From: Coriaria nepalensis
Taxonomy: Eukaryota > Streptophyta > Magnoliopsida > Cucurbitales > Coriariaceae
Direction of reading: 5' to 3'
Assembly (NCBI GenBank): GCA_027186245.1
Contig: CP114485.1
Coordinates: 372,001 to 436,000, forward strand
Length of the DNA stretch: 64,000 nucleotides
Below are positions 36,630 through 49,478 of this stretch, piece by piece; position 1 is the first letter of the stretch; the number at the start of each line of letters is the position of its first letter. The notes beneath the pieces were generated by a model that made no database searches, was not told the origin of the DNA, and saw nothing but the letters and a program-made list of their open reading frames with translations. Position numbers and translations under genes: made by a program.

Positions 36630-37209
36630 CTTTCTCTCCTCTTGTTCGATACCCCCAACCAATCTTTCTTTCTAGCTCGAATTCTCGATCTTTGGTGTCA
36701 GTGTCTGAATATCTGTACACTTGCGAAGAGTAGTAGCTATTATTTGCAAGATTCTAGCATTTTTTCCCCCTGTTTAATGAAAACCTTGTGACTTCATTTC
36801 TTCATATATATACAAAAAACTCGAAAATTACCATATAACATTCTTGTGACTTCATTTTTGTCTTAAAAAAAAAACCAAATTTGTGGAGGACGCTGTAGAT
36901 GGTCAATAATTCGATCAAAGAACACAAGGAAAGTAATGATACCCACTGGTATATAATGAACATTTCACCGTCTGTTCGCTGTTTGCATATATGAGACAGC
37001 CATAGATCATAGAATAACAGAGTACTCATTTTACAGACAAAATGGTAAAGTCATTGTTCTACTATTGATCCTATGCTATTTTATCGTACATCATGATTCA
37101 TAACACCAAATTCAGTTACAGAAAAATGCAATGTTCTTTCATGTATCCTAAGGAAAACTCAAGAACCGGACTAGATCTTGGGGCCAGTATAGTGAAAGAG
37201 CAAGATGAT
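36630..37209. other. Short intergenic region between AP3M remnant and ECHIDNA
   Basis: No gene is seen. The part near 36630 is the former AP3M promoter side; the part near 37209 is the ECHIDNA 3' UTR. Confidence 0.5.
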
Positions 37210-38910
37210 TCAGACGACACTGAAAGCTGATTGAAGGGTAGAGGAGAACCGAGTGGCAATCGTTTGGGTGGCAAATTGTTGGAACTGCTTCTTTGCATCT
37301 GAAATTGAAACAGAGAGATAATGATATGTTTGTTTACCATCAATCGGAGACCTTCGAGGAAAGGAAAAACAATCAAAGGTCAATCTTGCTTCGAATAAAA
37401 CAGTGTTGTTCCGACCTTTGTGACATTTCGTAAAACCAATTATGTTGGCCATGCTGAGACTCAAACAAACTGCTATGACGAGGAGATTTTCAGCTTGAAG
37501 CCTTATGAGAGAGAATATTCCCAGTACAATCCAGGCAGCAGCCTATATTTTAATTGAGCAGTTAAGTTGCACGCAACATCAAATCCAGTACAACATCAAC
37601 CGGAAATTACCTAGTCACTTGTGTTTTTGTACTTTCTCAGCAAACATCAGGGGCGTATGATATATATTTAGATATGAAGTAATTGAAGATGCTTGCTTAC
37701 CGTAAGGTACAAGCTCCACCAGAATAGCCAAGAATCTTTCTTGTTCATCCGAGCCAAGGACTAAAGCAAACCAATTATCAATATGTATGACAATTCAAAT
37801 GACTTTAGTTGTATACATCATAAGTTTGGTCACACTTACCTCTTTATCCAGGCTTTCAAATTTCCAGATACTTTCACCAAGATCATTTATTTCATTCCAC
37901 CACCTCAAACCAACCAAAATTCTCCCACTCACATTCTTGACAACCCAGAAGTCAAGCGCAGCTAAGAGAACAGTCACCACAAAAATGATAACAAAGCTAT
38001 CGAAAAAGAGAGAAGACAGTACATAAAATGCCAATGCTGCAGCCTGTCCAAAAAGGGGAAGAACATTGTTATGCAGTTGGAAAAAGAAAAAAAAAAGGCT
38101 TATACGATAAGAAGCTGTTGAAAAGTCATAATAAGGTGTACTGGCCAGACCTTGAAAAGAACATGAAAGAAACATGTCTTTGGATTCGCATAAGCTTCCA
38201 CAGGAAGCTGCAGGTGAGAGAGGGTATTATTAGCTCAAAGTCAAAAAATCTTTAAAATCTTAGAATCGCCAAGGTCTCTAGAATTATAGATATGGAATCT
38301 ACACTTTTTCTTCTTTGGGGTACTAAGGAAATAAATAGTATAAATATTATGTTTCCATTTACTCTACGTTTTGATATAATGTTAGATTTTCGGTTCGTAC
38401 AGATATTATTTCCTCATAGAAGACAAAAGTGAATGGTTTTAGCTACCTTAACACTACATAAACTTTCCTCCTCGTTTTTTTCCCAATACGCAGAAGCTTT
38501 GATATAAATACATGATTTCTGTAAAAACCTATCTTTCCCCAATATCGAAATGGTCCAATCTAAATTCTAACCTTTATTCTAAAGCATTCAGATCAAACAG
38601 GTAGAAACATGCACTACAAAAATAGTATTCATATTTGATTTTCTCTCTTACCACCCGAGCAATTTGTTCATTTTCCTTGATATCATTACCGATAACCCAT
38701 TTTCCCTTCGTTTCTCAAAGATTCTCACCAGCCAAACAAACAAACGCGCATTACATACTCATAAGCATAACATATGGAAGATTATTAATCATAGATCTAA
38801 ACCCCATCCAATAAATCTTTCAGTATCTGCCAAGAAAACAGTAAACAGTAACACAATCGAAGAGAAAATTCGAGATTTTAGCTGTGCGAGCTAACCTGGA
38901 ATGGTTCCAT
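37210..38910 (-). CDS. ECH: ECHIDNA, TVP23-family Golgi membrane protein
   Basis: Exons read MEPFQ (38896-38910), LPVEAYANPKTCFFHVLFK, AAALAFYVLSSLFFDSFVII, DFWVVKNVSGRILVGLRWWN with INDLGESIWKFESLDKE, SLARMNKKDSWLFWWSLYL, AAAWIVLGIFSLIRLQAENL with a NIIGFTKC block, and DAKKQFQQFATQTIATRF ending at 37210, about 180 residues. Several hydrophobic segments span the membrane. ECHIDNA works at the trans-Golgi network with YIP proteins in secretion of cell-wall polysaccharides and auxin carriers, supporting cell elongation. The first exon codes only five residues and the first intron is about 680 bases. I found no stop or frameshift. It is divergently placed to CSP41b, matching Arabidopsis At1g09330/At1g09340 (from memory). 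Confidence 0.9.
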
Positions 38911-39498
38911 CCACGTTGAGATTCAACTATTCGGAAAAAAATTAATGGCTTCAACAAAGTTTATATCAAGCTGTACAGATTCAACATGCAGCTCTCTTCC
39001 TCTTCCTCGCTCGCGAAATCAGATTTTTCCTCGAAAATTCTCTCCTTAATTGAAGCTCTTCTAAGTAGATCCAACGTGCGTTTCTTAACGAAAAAAACCC
39101 CTGATGTTCATAAAACTACTGTTTGATTCAGGATGGGCTTAGATTTGGGATGGGCCCATGTCTTGTTACATGTTTGGGCTGATATCCAAGCCTATCCCAC
39201 CGGGCCTCACTTACTTGCTCGTTAGTCCAAAATTCCGTCTTGATACTTAGGAATTGTATGATTAAGCTCTCTCTTTCGGGGAAGTTGAAGATGAGGGCCG
39301 GTAACGTTTTTGTATGGTTTTTTTTTTCCCTTAATGGAATGAACGGCTTAGGAATCTTAATCTCTTATCCTCAATGTTAGAACGAGACAGACCCACAAAA
39401 AGAAGAGGGGGAGAAGAAGAAATGGGCATCGAAGAAGAAGAAGACTCTTTTCATTTTTCACTCTGAAAACAAAGTGAAGTGGATAGAGAGGTACAATA
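38911..39498. promoter_or_regulatory. Shared divergent promoter region of ECHIDNA and CSP41b
   Basis: The 588-bp interval between the two start codons contains a cluster of TGGGCC/TGGGCT motifs: palindrome ATGGGCCCAT at 39150-39159, ATGGGCTT near 39133, TTTGGGCT near 39173 and CGGGCC near 39201. These resemble site II elements of housekeeping and plastid-protein promoters. A GAAGAAGAAG stretch lies nearer CSP41b. Regulation is inferred. Confidence 0.5.
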
Positions 39499-41797
39499 AT
39501 GGCAAAGATGGTGGGAGTGCAACTGCAGCAGCAAAAGTTGCCTTCTTTCTCTCTCCTCCCCTCTTCTCTCTCTGATTTCAATGGCACCAGACTTCACACC
39601 CAAGTCCAGGTTCCTTCTCTCTCTCTTCTCTCGTTGTGATTCTTTGAAACATTCTGGACAGTGGACACATAAGTTTGTTTCCGAAACTAGAGAGTGATTG
39701 AAATTTCCTTAAATTTTGCAATTTTAAATTGGTAATGGATGCTGATTAAGCTTATTATTAGACCAAGTCCAAGTAAAAACCATAAGTTCCAAAAAAAAAA
39801 AAAAAAGGTAAACACCATAAGTTAAGTAAAATTAGTTTCTGATTCCTATTTTAGTTAACATTTTACTGGGGTCATTAGTGGGTGTGTGGTTGCAGTATAA
39901 AAAGAGGTCTTTGCGACCAAAAGGAGCGTTACATGTAACAGCATCAAGTGCCAAGAAGATTCTCGTAATGGGCGGGACCCGATTCATCGGTATCTTCTTG
40001 TCTAGGCTCCTTGTCAAAGAGGGTCATCAGGTATTTTTGCTGTCAATTCATTTTCTAACTGTTTTAAGCAGATTATCCATTATGTCCTTATTTTGGTGTT
40101 TTCAGTCCTTACAGTGTAGCAATATAAGTCAGAGAGCAATAGTATCTATAGCTCTTACATGACACTTATTTGCTTTGTCAGGTAACTTTGTTTACAAGAG
40201 GAAAAGCACCCATTGCACAACAACTGCCCGGAGAATCCGACCAGGAGTTTGCTGAATTTTCTTCCAAGGTCTAGTAACTAAGAATCATTATAAGCTTCAA
40301 GTCTGATAGTTTTGATGAAATTATGTGTTGACATTATATTTCTTCTATCTATGATTCGTTAGATACTGCATTTGAAGGGAGACAGGAAGGATTTTGACTT
40401 TGTCAAATCCAGTCTCTCAACTGAGGGTTACAATGTAGTGTACGACATAAATGGTAGATAAAAGATCTTCATTTCAATAATAAGTGTTATTATTACTATT
40501 CTCTTACTCTTTTCTTCACCTGTTCAAATTTTTCGTGCAATATTTGATATTGCAGGGCGAGAAGCAGATGAGGTTGAACCAATATTAGATGCACTACCCA
40601 AGCTAGAACAGTATGATTTGTGCTCTGTTGTTGATATTGTTTCATTAGTGTATGTTACTTAATGCGTACAATTGTACTCATTCTTCTTCTTAAACTAGAA
40701 AAGATCTAAAATCCCACTAATTTTCAGGTACATATACTGCTCTTCAGCTGGTGTCTACCTCAAATCTGACCTATTACCTCATTTTGAGGTACGATTTCTC
40801 GTTTTCCTCAAAGAAATTTTATTAAAACATGGTGATTGATGAAGGCCTAATTAGATTTTCATATCCCATATGTAAATCTTGTCAACACAACAAATGTATT
40901 CTGTTCTAACCTACATCAATTATAGGTAGATGCAGTTGATCCAAAGAGCAGACATAAGGGAAAGCTCGAGACAGAGAGCTTGTTAAAATCCAAGGATGTT
41001 AACTGGACCTCTATAAGACCGGTCTACATCTATGGCCCATTGAACTATAATCCTGTTGAAGAATGGTTCTTCCACCGTTTGAAAGCCGGCCGCCCTATTC
41101 CAATTCCCAACTCAGGCAACCAAATTACACAACTCGGTCATGTCAAGGTTTAAATCTGGTATTTTTTGCCCTTTCCTTAAACTTGTCCTTTTTTTGGGTT
41201 TCGAGCTTTCAACGGGAGATTTGTTTTGAAAACTGCAGGACTTGGCAAAGGCTTTTATTCAGGTTCTAGGCAACAAAAAGGCGAGCAAGCAAGTGTTCAA
41301 CATCTCCGGTGAGAAATATGTCACCTTTGATGGGTTAGCTAGAGCTTGTGCAAAGGTAATTACAATTTTTTACCGAAAGTACAAGTACTAAGGTTTTTCC
41401 AAATTGTTTTATATCTCTGCTTAAACATGTGTCAGGCTGGAGGATTTCCCGAACCTGAGATCATTCACTACAATCCGAAGGAGTTCGATTTTGGCAAAAA
41501 GAAAGCTTTTCCGTTCCGCGATCAGGTAAATCACATTGATTGTGAATTCGATTGTGAAGGCTAAGAATATATTTAAGTAGTCTAATATCGAATATGATAT
41601 ATTATGCAAACAAACAGCATTTCTTTGCATCAATTGAGAAAGCAAAGAGCGTGCTTGGATGGAAGCCTGAATTTGATTTGGTCGAAGGGCTTACAGATTC
41701 GTACCAGTTAGATTTTGGTAGAGGGACCTTCCGAAAAGCTGCCGATTTTGAGACCGATGACATCATTCTTGGAAAGAGTCTCGTTCTCCACTCTTGA
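39499..41797 (+). CDS. CSP41B: Chloroplast RNA-binding protein CSP41b (CRB)
   Basis: Ten exons join in frame to 382 residues: 39499-39609, 39896-40030, 40182-40268, 40363-40453, 40556-40610, 40728-40788, 40926-41147, 41239-41355, 41436-41525 and 41618-41797. A Ser/Leu-rich transit peptide of about 50 residues precedes an atypical short-chain dehydrogenase fold: ILVMGGTRFIGIFLSRLLV at the nucleotide-binding turn, YCSSAGVYLK at the former active site, and SIRPVYIYGPLNYNPVEEWF. CSP41b is a stromal nucleoid-associated RNA-binding protein that stabilises target plastid transcripts and rRNA, together with CSP41a. Length fits the family (about 380). All junctions are GT-AG. The start is the first ATG of the transit peptide. 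No defect was seen. Confidence 0.93.
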
Positions 41798-42659
41798 TAT
41801 TTCTTTTTGGTTATTTACCTTGCAAATAATACCCAGAAAAAAAAAATAGCTGTTCAGATTTGTTGCTGTACTATTCGAGCCAAGCGCATTATCTTTCTCC
41901 ACAGATCTCTTTCCTACTTACTACACCAAACGATGTCAGCATAGTAAAGCGACATATCGGCTATAGATCATTCCATATTGACGTGAGCCTAACTTTTACT
42001 TGTCGATATGACACTGGTTTGTGAGGAGGTTAAGATTAAAAAAAAAGCAAGACGTGTTGGAATATACTAACCAGATCTGAAGTTTCTTATCAAATATGAT
42101 GGAATATGCTCATTGGAGCATAAAAAGTAAACTAATTTTATCCAATTTGGTTGGACTAGTCGGGGATTAGTACTACAAATTCCACACCATATCCATTACC
42201 ATAGTCAGTTTGGTCGGCTATAGTCCAACTGTCCGAATTCCAGAAGAAGAGGAAAATTCAACTAAATCAATATAATTCCATTATCTTGAGAGATAATAAT
42301 ATAATGCATATTACAGTGGGGCCCACAGTATTGGGCCAACTAACATAACTGCAATTGTAAGATACGGGTGCAAACGGGCCCGGAAAGATTAATGCCGTTG
42401 TGGATTCCAGGAAGCTAAGTTTCTTTTTTTTTTTTTTTGGACACGTGGCTTGCCGCCGACCTCTTAACCTTGTGCTGACATCTGCGACATGTTGGGCGAT
42501 GCAATCTTATAGTAGACACGAGAAGCAATTGCTAGTGGGAGTGTGGGCCCATGAAAACGGGCCCAAAAGAGAGAAAAGAGTAAACAAAAAAAAAAATACA
42601 CGTGCGGGCCCATGCCAACATGATGTGGATAGTGGAATTGCCTACGTCGTGATTTGGTG
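41798..42659. other. Intergenic region downstream of CSP41b
   Basis: No gene is seen. The first part is the CSP41b 3' UTR. Several GGGCCCA-type motifs (42321, 42547, 42560, 42607) cluster just before the old Gypsy remnant without an adjacent gene start. Confidence 0.45.
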
Positions 42660-45040
42660 GACCACATGATTCATGCGTAGAAGGTCGGATAATATTTGAT
42701 CAGGTCAGAGGTCTCAATCTTTAAGTAAAATTGATTTTGAATATTAATAATTAGAACGTTACAGATTAATGCTTAAAATAAAAAATATTATTTGTAAAAT
42801 AATTGAAGATCGATATTCTTAAGGTCTTAATTGTTAGATATAATTATTTGTTATTAATATAAATAGTATAAATATATATTATCAAGTAATATGTGAAATA
42901 TTCACATTTTCATTCTAAATTTTCACAAAGACTTTACTTTTTTAAAATTTAACTTAATCATCGGAGTGATATTATTGAAAAACAATTCCCGATGATATTT
43001 GTTAGTTTTGCAGGAACTGATTGGATTGGCATATTGTTGAAGCTCGGATACAAATTGTTGCATCAATAATTTGACGTTGTCTATAGGAAAAACAAAAGAT
43101 TTATCCAATCAATTCCAAATGATGAAAAACAATTGAACACAACAAAGACAACATGAACAACTAACTTCAACGGGAAAAGTTGGTGGACAACTTCAAAACA
43201 TTCCCCCAATATCCACCAAAGACCATAGAGAGGGCAATGAAGCTCGGGAGATAACTCACATCTCTAGCATTGTTGAAAGGGTAACACAGAATCACCTCAG
43301 AGACTTCTTAAGCCAGATACGAGCGAAATTCAAAGTGGCTTATACTTCAAACTTCATAGTTTTAGGAATAAATGAGTAAATAGATGAAAGGGAGACTTGA
43401 CCTTAGAGGAGAGGCTCAAGAAAGAGCTGGAACGAGCTAAGGCCAAAGAAGTGGAGCTAGAGAAGAGGATTTTGAAGTTGGCTTCGGTAGTCAGTGGAGA
43501 AATCGCACCCTTCTTTGTTGAGACAAACAACCATTTCACCAATAAAAAAAAATATTGCAGGCTCGGATATCAAATAAACTCAAAGTCCCCCAGATCCCAC
43601 ATTATGACGGGTAAAGGGATTGAGAGACCACATCGAGGACCTATATGGCCTAAATGCAATTAAGCAGGATGTTCAAGGCAGTAGTTTGTCAAGCTTTCTA
43701 GATCACTCTTATAGGATCAACAATGGACTAGTATAGGGGGTTGACCCCCGGGGCTAACTTTCTATGAATTAGAATCATTATTCATAATTAACTTTTAGGA
43801 GCCACAAAAGCTAAGCAACCTCTCATCAACCTCAACATGGTTAAGTTAGGCCCAAAGAAAACTTGTTAGACTTTATTAAGAGGTTCAATCGGGCTATACA
43901 AAAGGTGGAAAACGGTTCTTAGAAAGGCTAACCCTTTCGATGGAAAATGCAAAGGTTATATACTTAAAGTATGAAGGAAAATATGTTCAAGAAGCAACCC
44001 CTCTCCGAGGAAACCGAAACTCCAGGGACAAATCATTATATTATCGGTTCTATAGAGATGTAGGACACCGAACATCTGATTGCTATCAGCTAAAGAATGC
44101 AATCAAAGAACAGATACAAAATGGGGAGATACAGGAGTTCGTGGACAGAGAGGCAGATCATCTAAAAAAAATTTAGGCGGATTCAGAGCAACAGAGTAAT
44201 GAAAGAGGTCAGGGCCATACCAAAAAAAAAAAAACACTTCATCATTGGTATACCAAAAGGAGATGGCTCAAAAATTAGAGGAAGAGCTGTGTTCGGATTG
44301 CTCGCTCCAAGGTGTTCACTGTAGGGTTAACCTTGTCACCTCAATCAATACTAAGTATTGTCATCACAGCTAATATTGTCACACTGTAGGTGCATTAGAT
44401 ACTAGTAAACACAGAGAGCTTAGTGGATGTGATCACCAGCTTAGCCTTCCAAAAAATGGGGATCTATTATGCCTCGTTGAAACCTCTATGCACCCCTTTA
44501 ATTGGCTTTTCTAGAAATGAAATCATCACGCTGTCTATGTTTTTGACCGAAGAACCATGGCAAAATAAATACCTCTTTTAATAATATTAAATATACGGGA
44601 AAATGTGCGGATAATCAATATTTGTGATTGATGCTGAAAATATGTGATATACACTATGATTTCACATTGATTTATACCGAGCATCAATCAATGTAAGAAG
44701 GCCAGATGTTGAACCATAATTCATGCACTGACTTTAGAAGGTCGGATAGGACATGCACTACTTTAAAATATTAGTATTAAAACATTATGTGATTAATAGT
44801 TAAAATAAAAGATACTGATTATAAAATAATTGAAAATCGATACTCTTAAAAGAATCTCAATATTATTAATAGACGTAATTACATATTATTAATATAAATA
44901 GTATAAATATATTTCCAAATAACACTAAAAAAAATATATATATATATTTTCATTTTAAATTTCTAAAAAAATTTAATCTCTCAAATTAAACTTAATCGTT
45001 AAAATAATATCACCTAAAACTAACTACCAAGGAAAATGAA
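42660..45040 (+). mobile_element. Old, decayed Ty3/Gypsy-type retrotransposon
   Basis: Two diverged direct repeats bracket a gag-like interior. The left repeat (about 42660-43040) and right repeat (about 44720-45035) share AGAAGGTCGGATA near their starts, an AT-rich middle with TTATTAATATAAATAGTATAAATATAT, and TTTAAATTT-like ends followed by AACTTAATC. After the left repeat, TTTGACGTTGTCTATAGGAAA looks like a mutated form of the TTGGCGCCGTCTGTGGGAA segment that often follows Gypsy 5' LTRs. Internal frames are broken. A gag zinc-knuckle remnant lies at 43940-44176 (YYRFYRDVGHRTSDC, then YQLKNAIKEQIQNGEIQEFV). No reverse transcriptase or integrase was found. The LTR divergence indicates an old insertion. 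Confidence 0.7.
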
Positions 45041-46149
45041 TTATTTTAGAGAATTAATTGAATCAGCCTATTATTTAACCTCGTACCCCAAATTTTGCAT
45101 CAACACGGTTATTTGCTAAATGGATCGACCCCACTTACCCTTCAAAAATTGCATGGTGATGGAGGAAGTAGTGACGTCCGTGGATGCGCCACATGTAATC
45201 ATGATTCTACGTGGTGTGCCATGGTGCGGCTATCGTGTACACAAGTTAGAGGTCACTGTGTTACAACTGTATGCCCTTGGAGGCTCGACCGTCGAAGGGC
45301 GACAGAGAGACAGAGAGTGTGTGGTCGGTGGTAGCTAAGCTATAAATACTTTATTTTATTATCTTTTTATTTTTTATTTTTTATTTTAATTTCCTATATT
45401 AGAGGAGGAGGAAGCTTCACGAGGGCGATGTGTCGGTTGAATATACAAAACTTATTACAATTTGATGGAATGAGATCGTTTTCCTTATTTAACTTACGTG
45501 TTCGTTTCAAAAGCAGAATTTCCGACATAATCTTCGAATTCTATTGCTTTAGAGACACAATAATTTTTATTAAGAGGATGAAATCTTGGAATTTGGTCGG
45601 ATTGATTAGGAATTAGGAATGAGAAAAGATTAATCTGACCAAACATTTATTATGGCTGGTAACAATAAAAAGGATAATATTTTCGTGCACCGTCCAATTC
45701 CCATCATCATAACTCTTCCAACTGTCGGATCGTTATCTTCTAATCCCTCGTTTAATCCGGTTTCTTAGGATCTTACCTCTTAACTAAGGCATTCAAAACC
45801 TATTAAGGTCAAAAGATATGTAGGACCCACTATAAATTTAAAAAAAAAAAAAATTAAATAAAACGCACAAAACGACATAACGCGTAAAGGAAATAAGATA
45901 TTCATGCGAATTATACACCTAATTACCTTCCATAATCCATAAAATGAATAAATTTATTGGATCAAAAAAAAAAAAAAATGAAAAAGAAAACAATTTCTGA
46001 TCCAAAATTTTCTATATAAACCGCCTATACCCACCCTACAACATCTCCACATCCAAATCTCAAGCAAAACAAAGAAAATAATTTACTTTCCAAACAAACA
46101 CTTTCTTTCTTTTCCTTTTCACTAATCCTTTTCTCTTCAACCAAACACT
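45041..46149. promoter_or_regulatory. Upstream region and TATA box of the galactinol synthase gene
   Basis: No gene is seen from 45041. A clear TATA element TATATAAA lies at 46013-46020, 130 bases before the start codon at 46150, followed by a pyrimidine/A-rich leader. Two A-rich runs are at 45839-45854 and 45966-45978. Specific stress elements were not confirmed. Confidence 0.6.
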
Positions 46150-47254
46150 ATGGCTCCTAACATCACTTCCATCCTGAAACCCACCGGAGCTCTGAACAAG
46201 CCAGCAATCGTTGCGCCATCCAGCTGTGCATATGTCACCTTCTTGGCCGGAAACGGTGACTATGTCAAAGGTGTGGTTGGCTTAGCTAAGGGACTGAGAA
46301 AGGTCAAGAGCAAGTACCCTTTAGTTGTGGCCATACTGCCGGACGTCCCAGAGGATCACCGGGAAATATTGGTCTCTCAGGGCTGTATCGTGAAAGAGAT
46401 CGAACCACTTCACCCGCCGGAGAATCAGACTCAATTCGCCATGGCTTATTACGTCATCAATTACTCCAAGCTACGTATTTGGGAGGTACAATTATAACAC
46501 ATTCATTTCTTTCACGTGTTTTTTTGCATGACGTCTTTAATTTTTTTATTAATATATTTCGTGGGTGAAACTGCAGTTTGTGGAGTATAGCAAGATGGTG
46601 TATCTAGACGGAGATATTCAAGTGTTTTCAAACATTGACCATCTGTTTGACTTGCCGGACTCGTACTTCTACGCCGTTAAGGATTGTTTCTGTGAGAAGA
46701 CGTGGAGTCATACTCCACAGTACGAGATCGGTTACTGCCAGCAGTGTCCGGACAGAGTACAGTGGCCCACTGAAAAGGGACCCAGGCCCGCACTCTACTT
46801 CAACGCGGGCATGTTCGTGTTCGAGCCCAGTATGGACACGTTAGAGGATCTGCTCAAGACGGTGAAAGTTGTCCCGCCAACTCCGTTTGCCGAACAGGAT
46901 TTTCTCAACATGTATTTTAGAGACAAGTACAGGCCCATCCCGCCTGTTTATAACCTCGTGTTGGCTCTGCTTTGGCGTCATCCTGAGAACATTGACCTTG
47001 ACCAAGTCAAAGTTGTTCACTACTGTGCTGCTGGTTCAAAGCCATGGAAGTTTACTGGGAAGGAGGAGAACATGGACAGGGAAGATATTAAGATGCTGGT
47101 GAAGAAATGGTGGGAGATATACGACGATGAATCTTTGGATTATAACAACTTTCTGTCTTCTTCCGAAATGGAAGAAGTCAACCCGGAAACGTTACTGTCG
47201 GCGTTAGGGGAGGCGCGTGGTGTTCAGTACCATAAAGCCCCATCTGCTGCTTAG
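46150..47254 (+). CDS. GOLS: Galactinol synthase (GT8 family)
   Basis: Two exons, 46150-46485 and 46577-47254, give 337 residues, the usual family length. The enzyme moves galactose from UDP-galactose to myo-inositol, the first step of raffinose-family oligosaccharide synthesis, in the cytosol. The GT8 start is AYVTFLAGNGDYVKGVVGLA; the Mn-binding DXD motif is YLDGDIQVF near residue 123; a donor-binding block follows with FNAGMFVFEPS and HYCAAGSKPWKF. The C-terminal hydrophobic pentapeptide APSAA, a hallmark of plant galactinol synthases, is present. Many homologues have additional introns; only one is seen here. Family genes respond to cold, drought or heat. Neighbouring CSP41b matches the At1g09340-At1g09350 order (from memory). 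Confidence 0.95.
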
Positions 47255-48383
47255 ATCAAGTTTCTTTTGGGTTGATAAAGAAAATAAGAGGATTTTATGT
47301 ATATAATTGTTTGGTTGGTTTCTTTTTTTTGGTCGATCCAACCAGTACTATTTATGGTTGGTTTCTGAATCTTCCTCGAAACATAGAGGAAGATGAAGTC
47401 CGTTTTTTTTTTTTTTTTTTTAATCTTAGGCTTTAGCAGTGTTTAGGACTCGAGGGCTTGTTCCATGTCCTGTTTTTGTGTGTTGTTTGATTTCTGGGTT
47501 GTTCATATTTTTTTAAAAAAATAATATGAACTAAAAACTTATTAGAATTTGCTTTCGTTACTGTTCCTGTCTCTGTTTCAATCTCGTTTAGAGTGGTCAC
47601 TAATGGAGGAGAAATGAGGAAGAGAATTCGAACAGATTTTAGAGAATTCGAACAGATTTTAGAGATTTGATCCTTTTCTTTATCCAGACTAAATATAACA
47701 AATGGGCTGATCACCAATCCCTAGTTCACAAATCACAAAAGAAGTGTCGGTCCAAAAATAGGTCAAATTCCAACATTTCAACTGCCCTTTGTGACCATAT
47801 AACATTACAGTGGACATATCTATTCAGCTCTTACGACCAATTCTCTAAAAACGTACCACTAATTTGTCGGGAAATTTGGAGCCGTGAGTGACGAGCACAT
47901 CATGAATATCGCAAACTTGATGGCGAATGAGATGTATAATTTCCTTTCTTTGATACTGGATGAATTTGAGGACAAAGTTTTTACCATAGGGCAACCGATG
48001 ACGAGTTTATTGCTTGTAAGAATGAAGGTCATGGCTGTACGGTCATAATTTTGCATATCTGATCTATGCAAAGTTCTTACAAAAATACACCCCCGATTAC
48101 AAGAAACACATTAGACCAATCGAAATAAGAATCTCAGTCCGGCAACTCGCGACAATGAAAACGCAAGCACGCATAAGTATATATAAGGTTGATCAAACTC
48201 ATATTTTGATTTGAATCAATATAACTTTCTTGTATGAAGGAAATTCTAACAAGCTATTATCAGTCTTAAAGGTAGAAACTAGCACTGGGTATCTAGAAAG
48301 CTAAGAAGTGCCTGGATAAAAAACAGAGCGTGAAAAAGGACAAACAAAAGGCAACATACCGAAAAGAAAGGTACAAAGCAATT
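47255..48383. other. Intergenic region between galactinol synthase and TRAPPC4
   Basis: This interval holds the 3' ends of two convergent genes. No further gene is seen. A 20-bp tandem duplication (unit AGAGAATTCGAACAGATTTT) is at 47621-47660. Confidence 0.5.
47621..47660. repeat. 20-bp perfect tandem duplication
   Basis: The unit AGAGAATTCGAACAGATTTT occurs twice without a spacer. Both copies are identical, pointing to a recent local duplication or slippage. Confidence 0.9.
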
Positions 48384-49478
48384 TTATCGGCTCAACAAAG
48401 CAACACGATCCTTTTGTACAGCTTGCGTAAGGTTGATATCAAAGAGCTCGCAGCGTATTGGCATCTCCATTTCATAGAAGGGATTCTTCAAGACGTAATC
48501 TGTGTACAATTCGTAGACATGTTTCAACAGAAGCTCCATGTGTTGTGTCCCTGGCTCACTTACAACAAAGAACTTCGTCCCTGCAAGAAAAACCTTACTT
48601 CAATACTCCAGCATTTCTGGGGGAAGAAAATATGTAATAGAGTTGACGGCTCAAGAGAAGACTATATCCGACTTTCTATCAGATCGTGACTAAAGTATCA
48701 CCAAATACAAGGTACGGAGACAGATAAGTGCCAATGGCAACCATACCAGTTTAGATGCAAATGAATGGAGGATTCAGTTTACCAGTATTACATATTCATA
48801 TAACAAAGTTCTTGAAGCTTTGACTCGGTATGTGATTTTATTTTGGATAACAAAATCTTTTCAAGGCGTGTAATGCTCAAATTTCACCCTACCAGAACAT
48901 AATACATCTACATATATATATAGAAGCTTCAATAAAAGGATGTATGTAAATGAACGAACCAGTGAGTGATTGGAAGCAGTGGAGATCAAATGTATCGGCT
49001 TCGAGGAGTTCGATTCCTAAGCAGCCAGAGACGGGAGAAAGCTGTTGAGAGATTGCGTGCATTGAATGCCATAAACTCGCCACTCTCAAGCTGTCGTTCG
49101 TGTCCATTCGTCCAGCAGATCCATAATCCTGAAAATTCATCAATACAAAAATGGAATTGAATCAGTTAGATCCAAGTACCTCGTGTAAAACTTAAAAGTC
49201 CTACTTTCGATGGAAAATTGCAAACTTTTCTCGGAAAATCGAACATTCATCGACATTTTGCTCTGGCGGGCTGAGAAAACCGCGGGAAAAAAAGAAGAAA
49301 AGGAAGCTGGCTCTGAATTGACTATCGATCGATTCAACTCATAAAAAAAAGATAAGGGAATCTTGATAGTAGCGGAAATTAAAAGAGTGGGAAAGAAAAA
49401 ATAAGTGAGAGTTTTGACCTTGTAGAAGATCAAACCACCAGATTTGTTGATGATGTAGAGACTAAAAATCGCTGCCAT
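48384..49478 (-). CDS. TRAPPC4: TRAPP complex subunit 4 (TRAPPC4/Trs23)
   Basis: Three exons (49419-49478, 48960-49128, 48384-48580) give 141 residues, the family length. The sybindin/longin-type fold starts MAAIFSLYIINKSGGLIFYK, continues with DSLRVASLWHSMHAISQQLS and IELLEADTFDLHCFQSLTGT, and ends PFYEMEMPIRCELFDINLTQ followed by AVQKDRVALLSR. The subunit belongs to the core of the TRAPP tethering complex, which activates Rab GTPases in ER-Golgi and trans-Golgi traffic. All three exons are in frame without stops. The start is the ATG of MAAIF. It is head to head with the ABCI20-type gene, with 302 bases between start codons, as recalled for At5g02280/At5g02270. Confidence 0.93.

Noticed and set aside
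43397..43663. Independent coiled-coil gene on the plus strand
   Set aside because: The frame sits inside the old Gypsy interior and ends in broken gag-like sequence, so it is treated as part of the element.
45095..45340. 70-80 residue overlapping frames
   Set aside because: They have no family resemblance and two overlapping frames of equal length suggest chance openness in a GC-richer patch.
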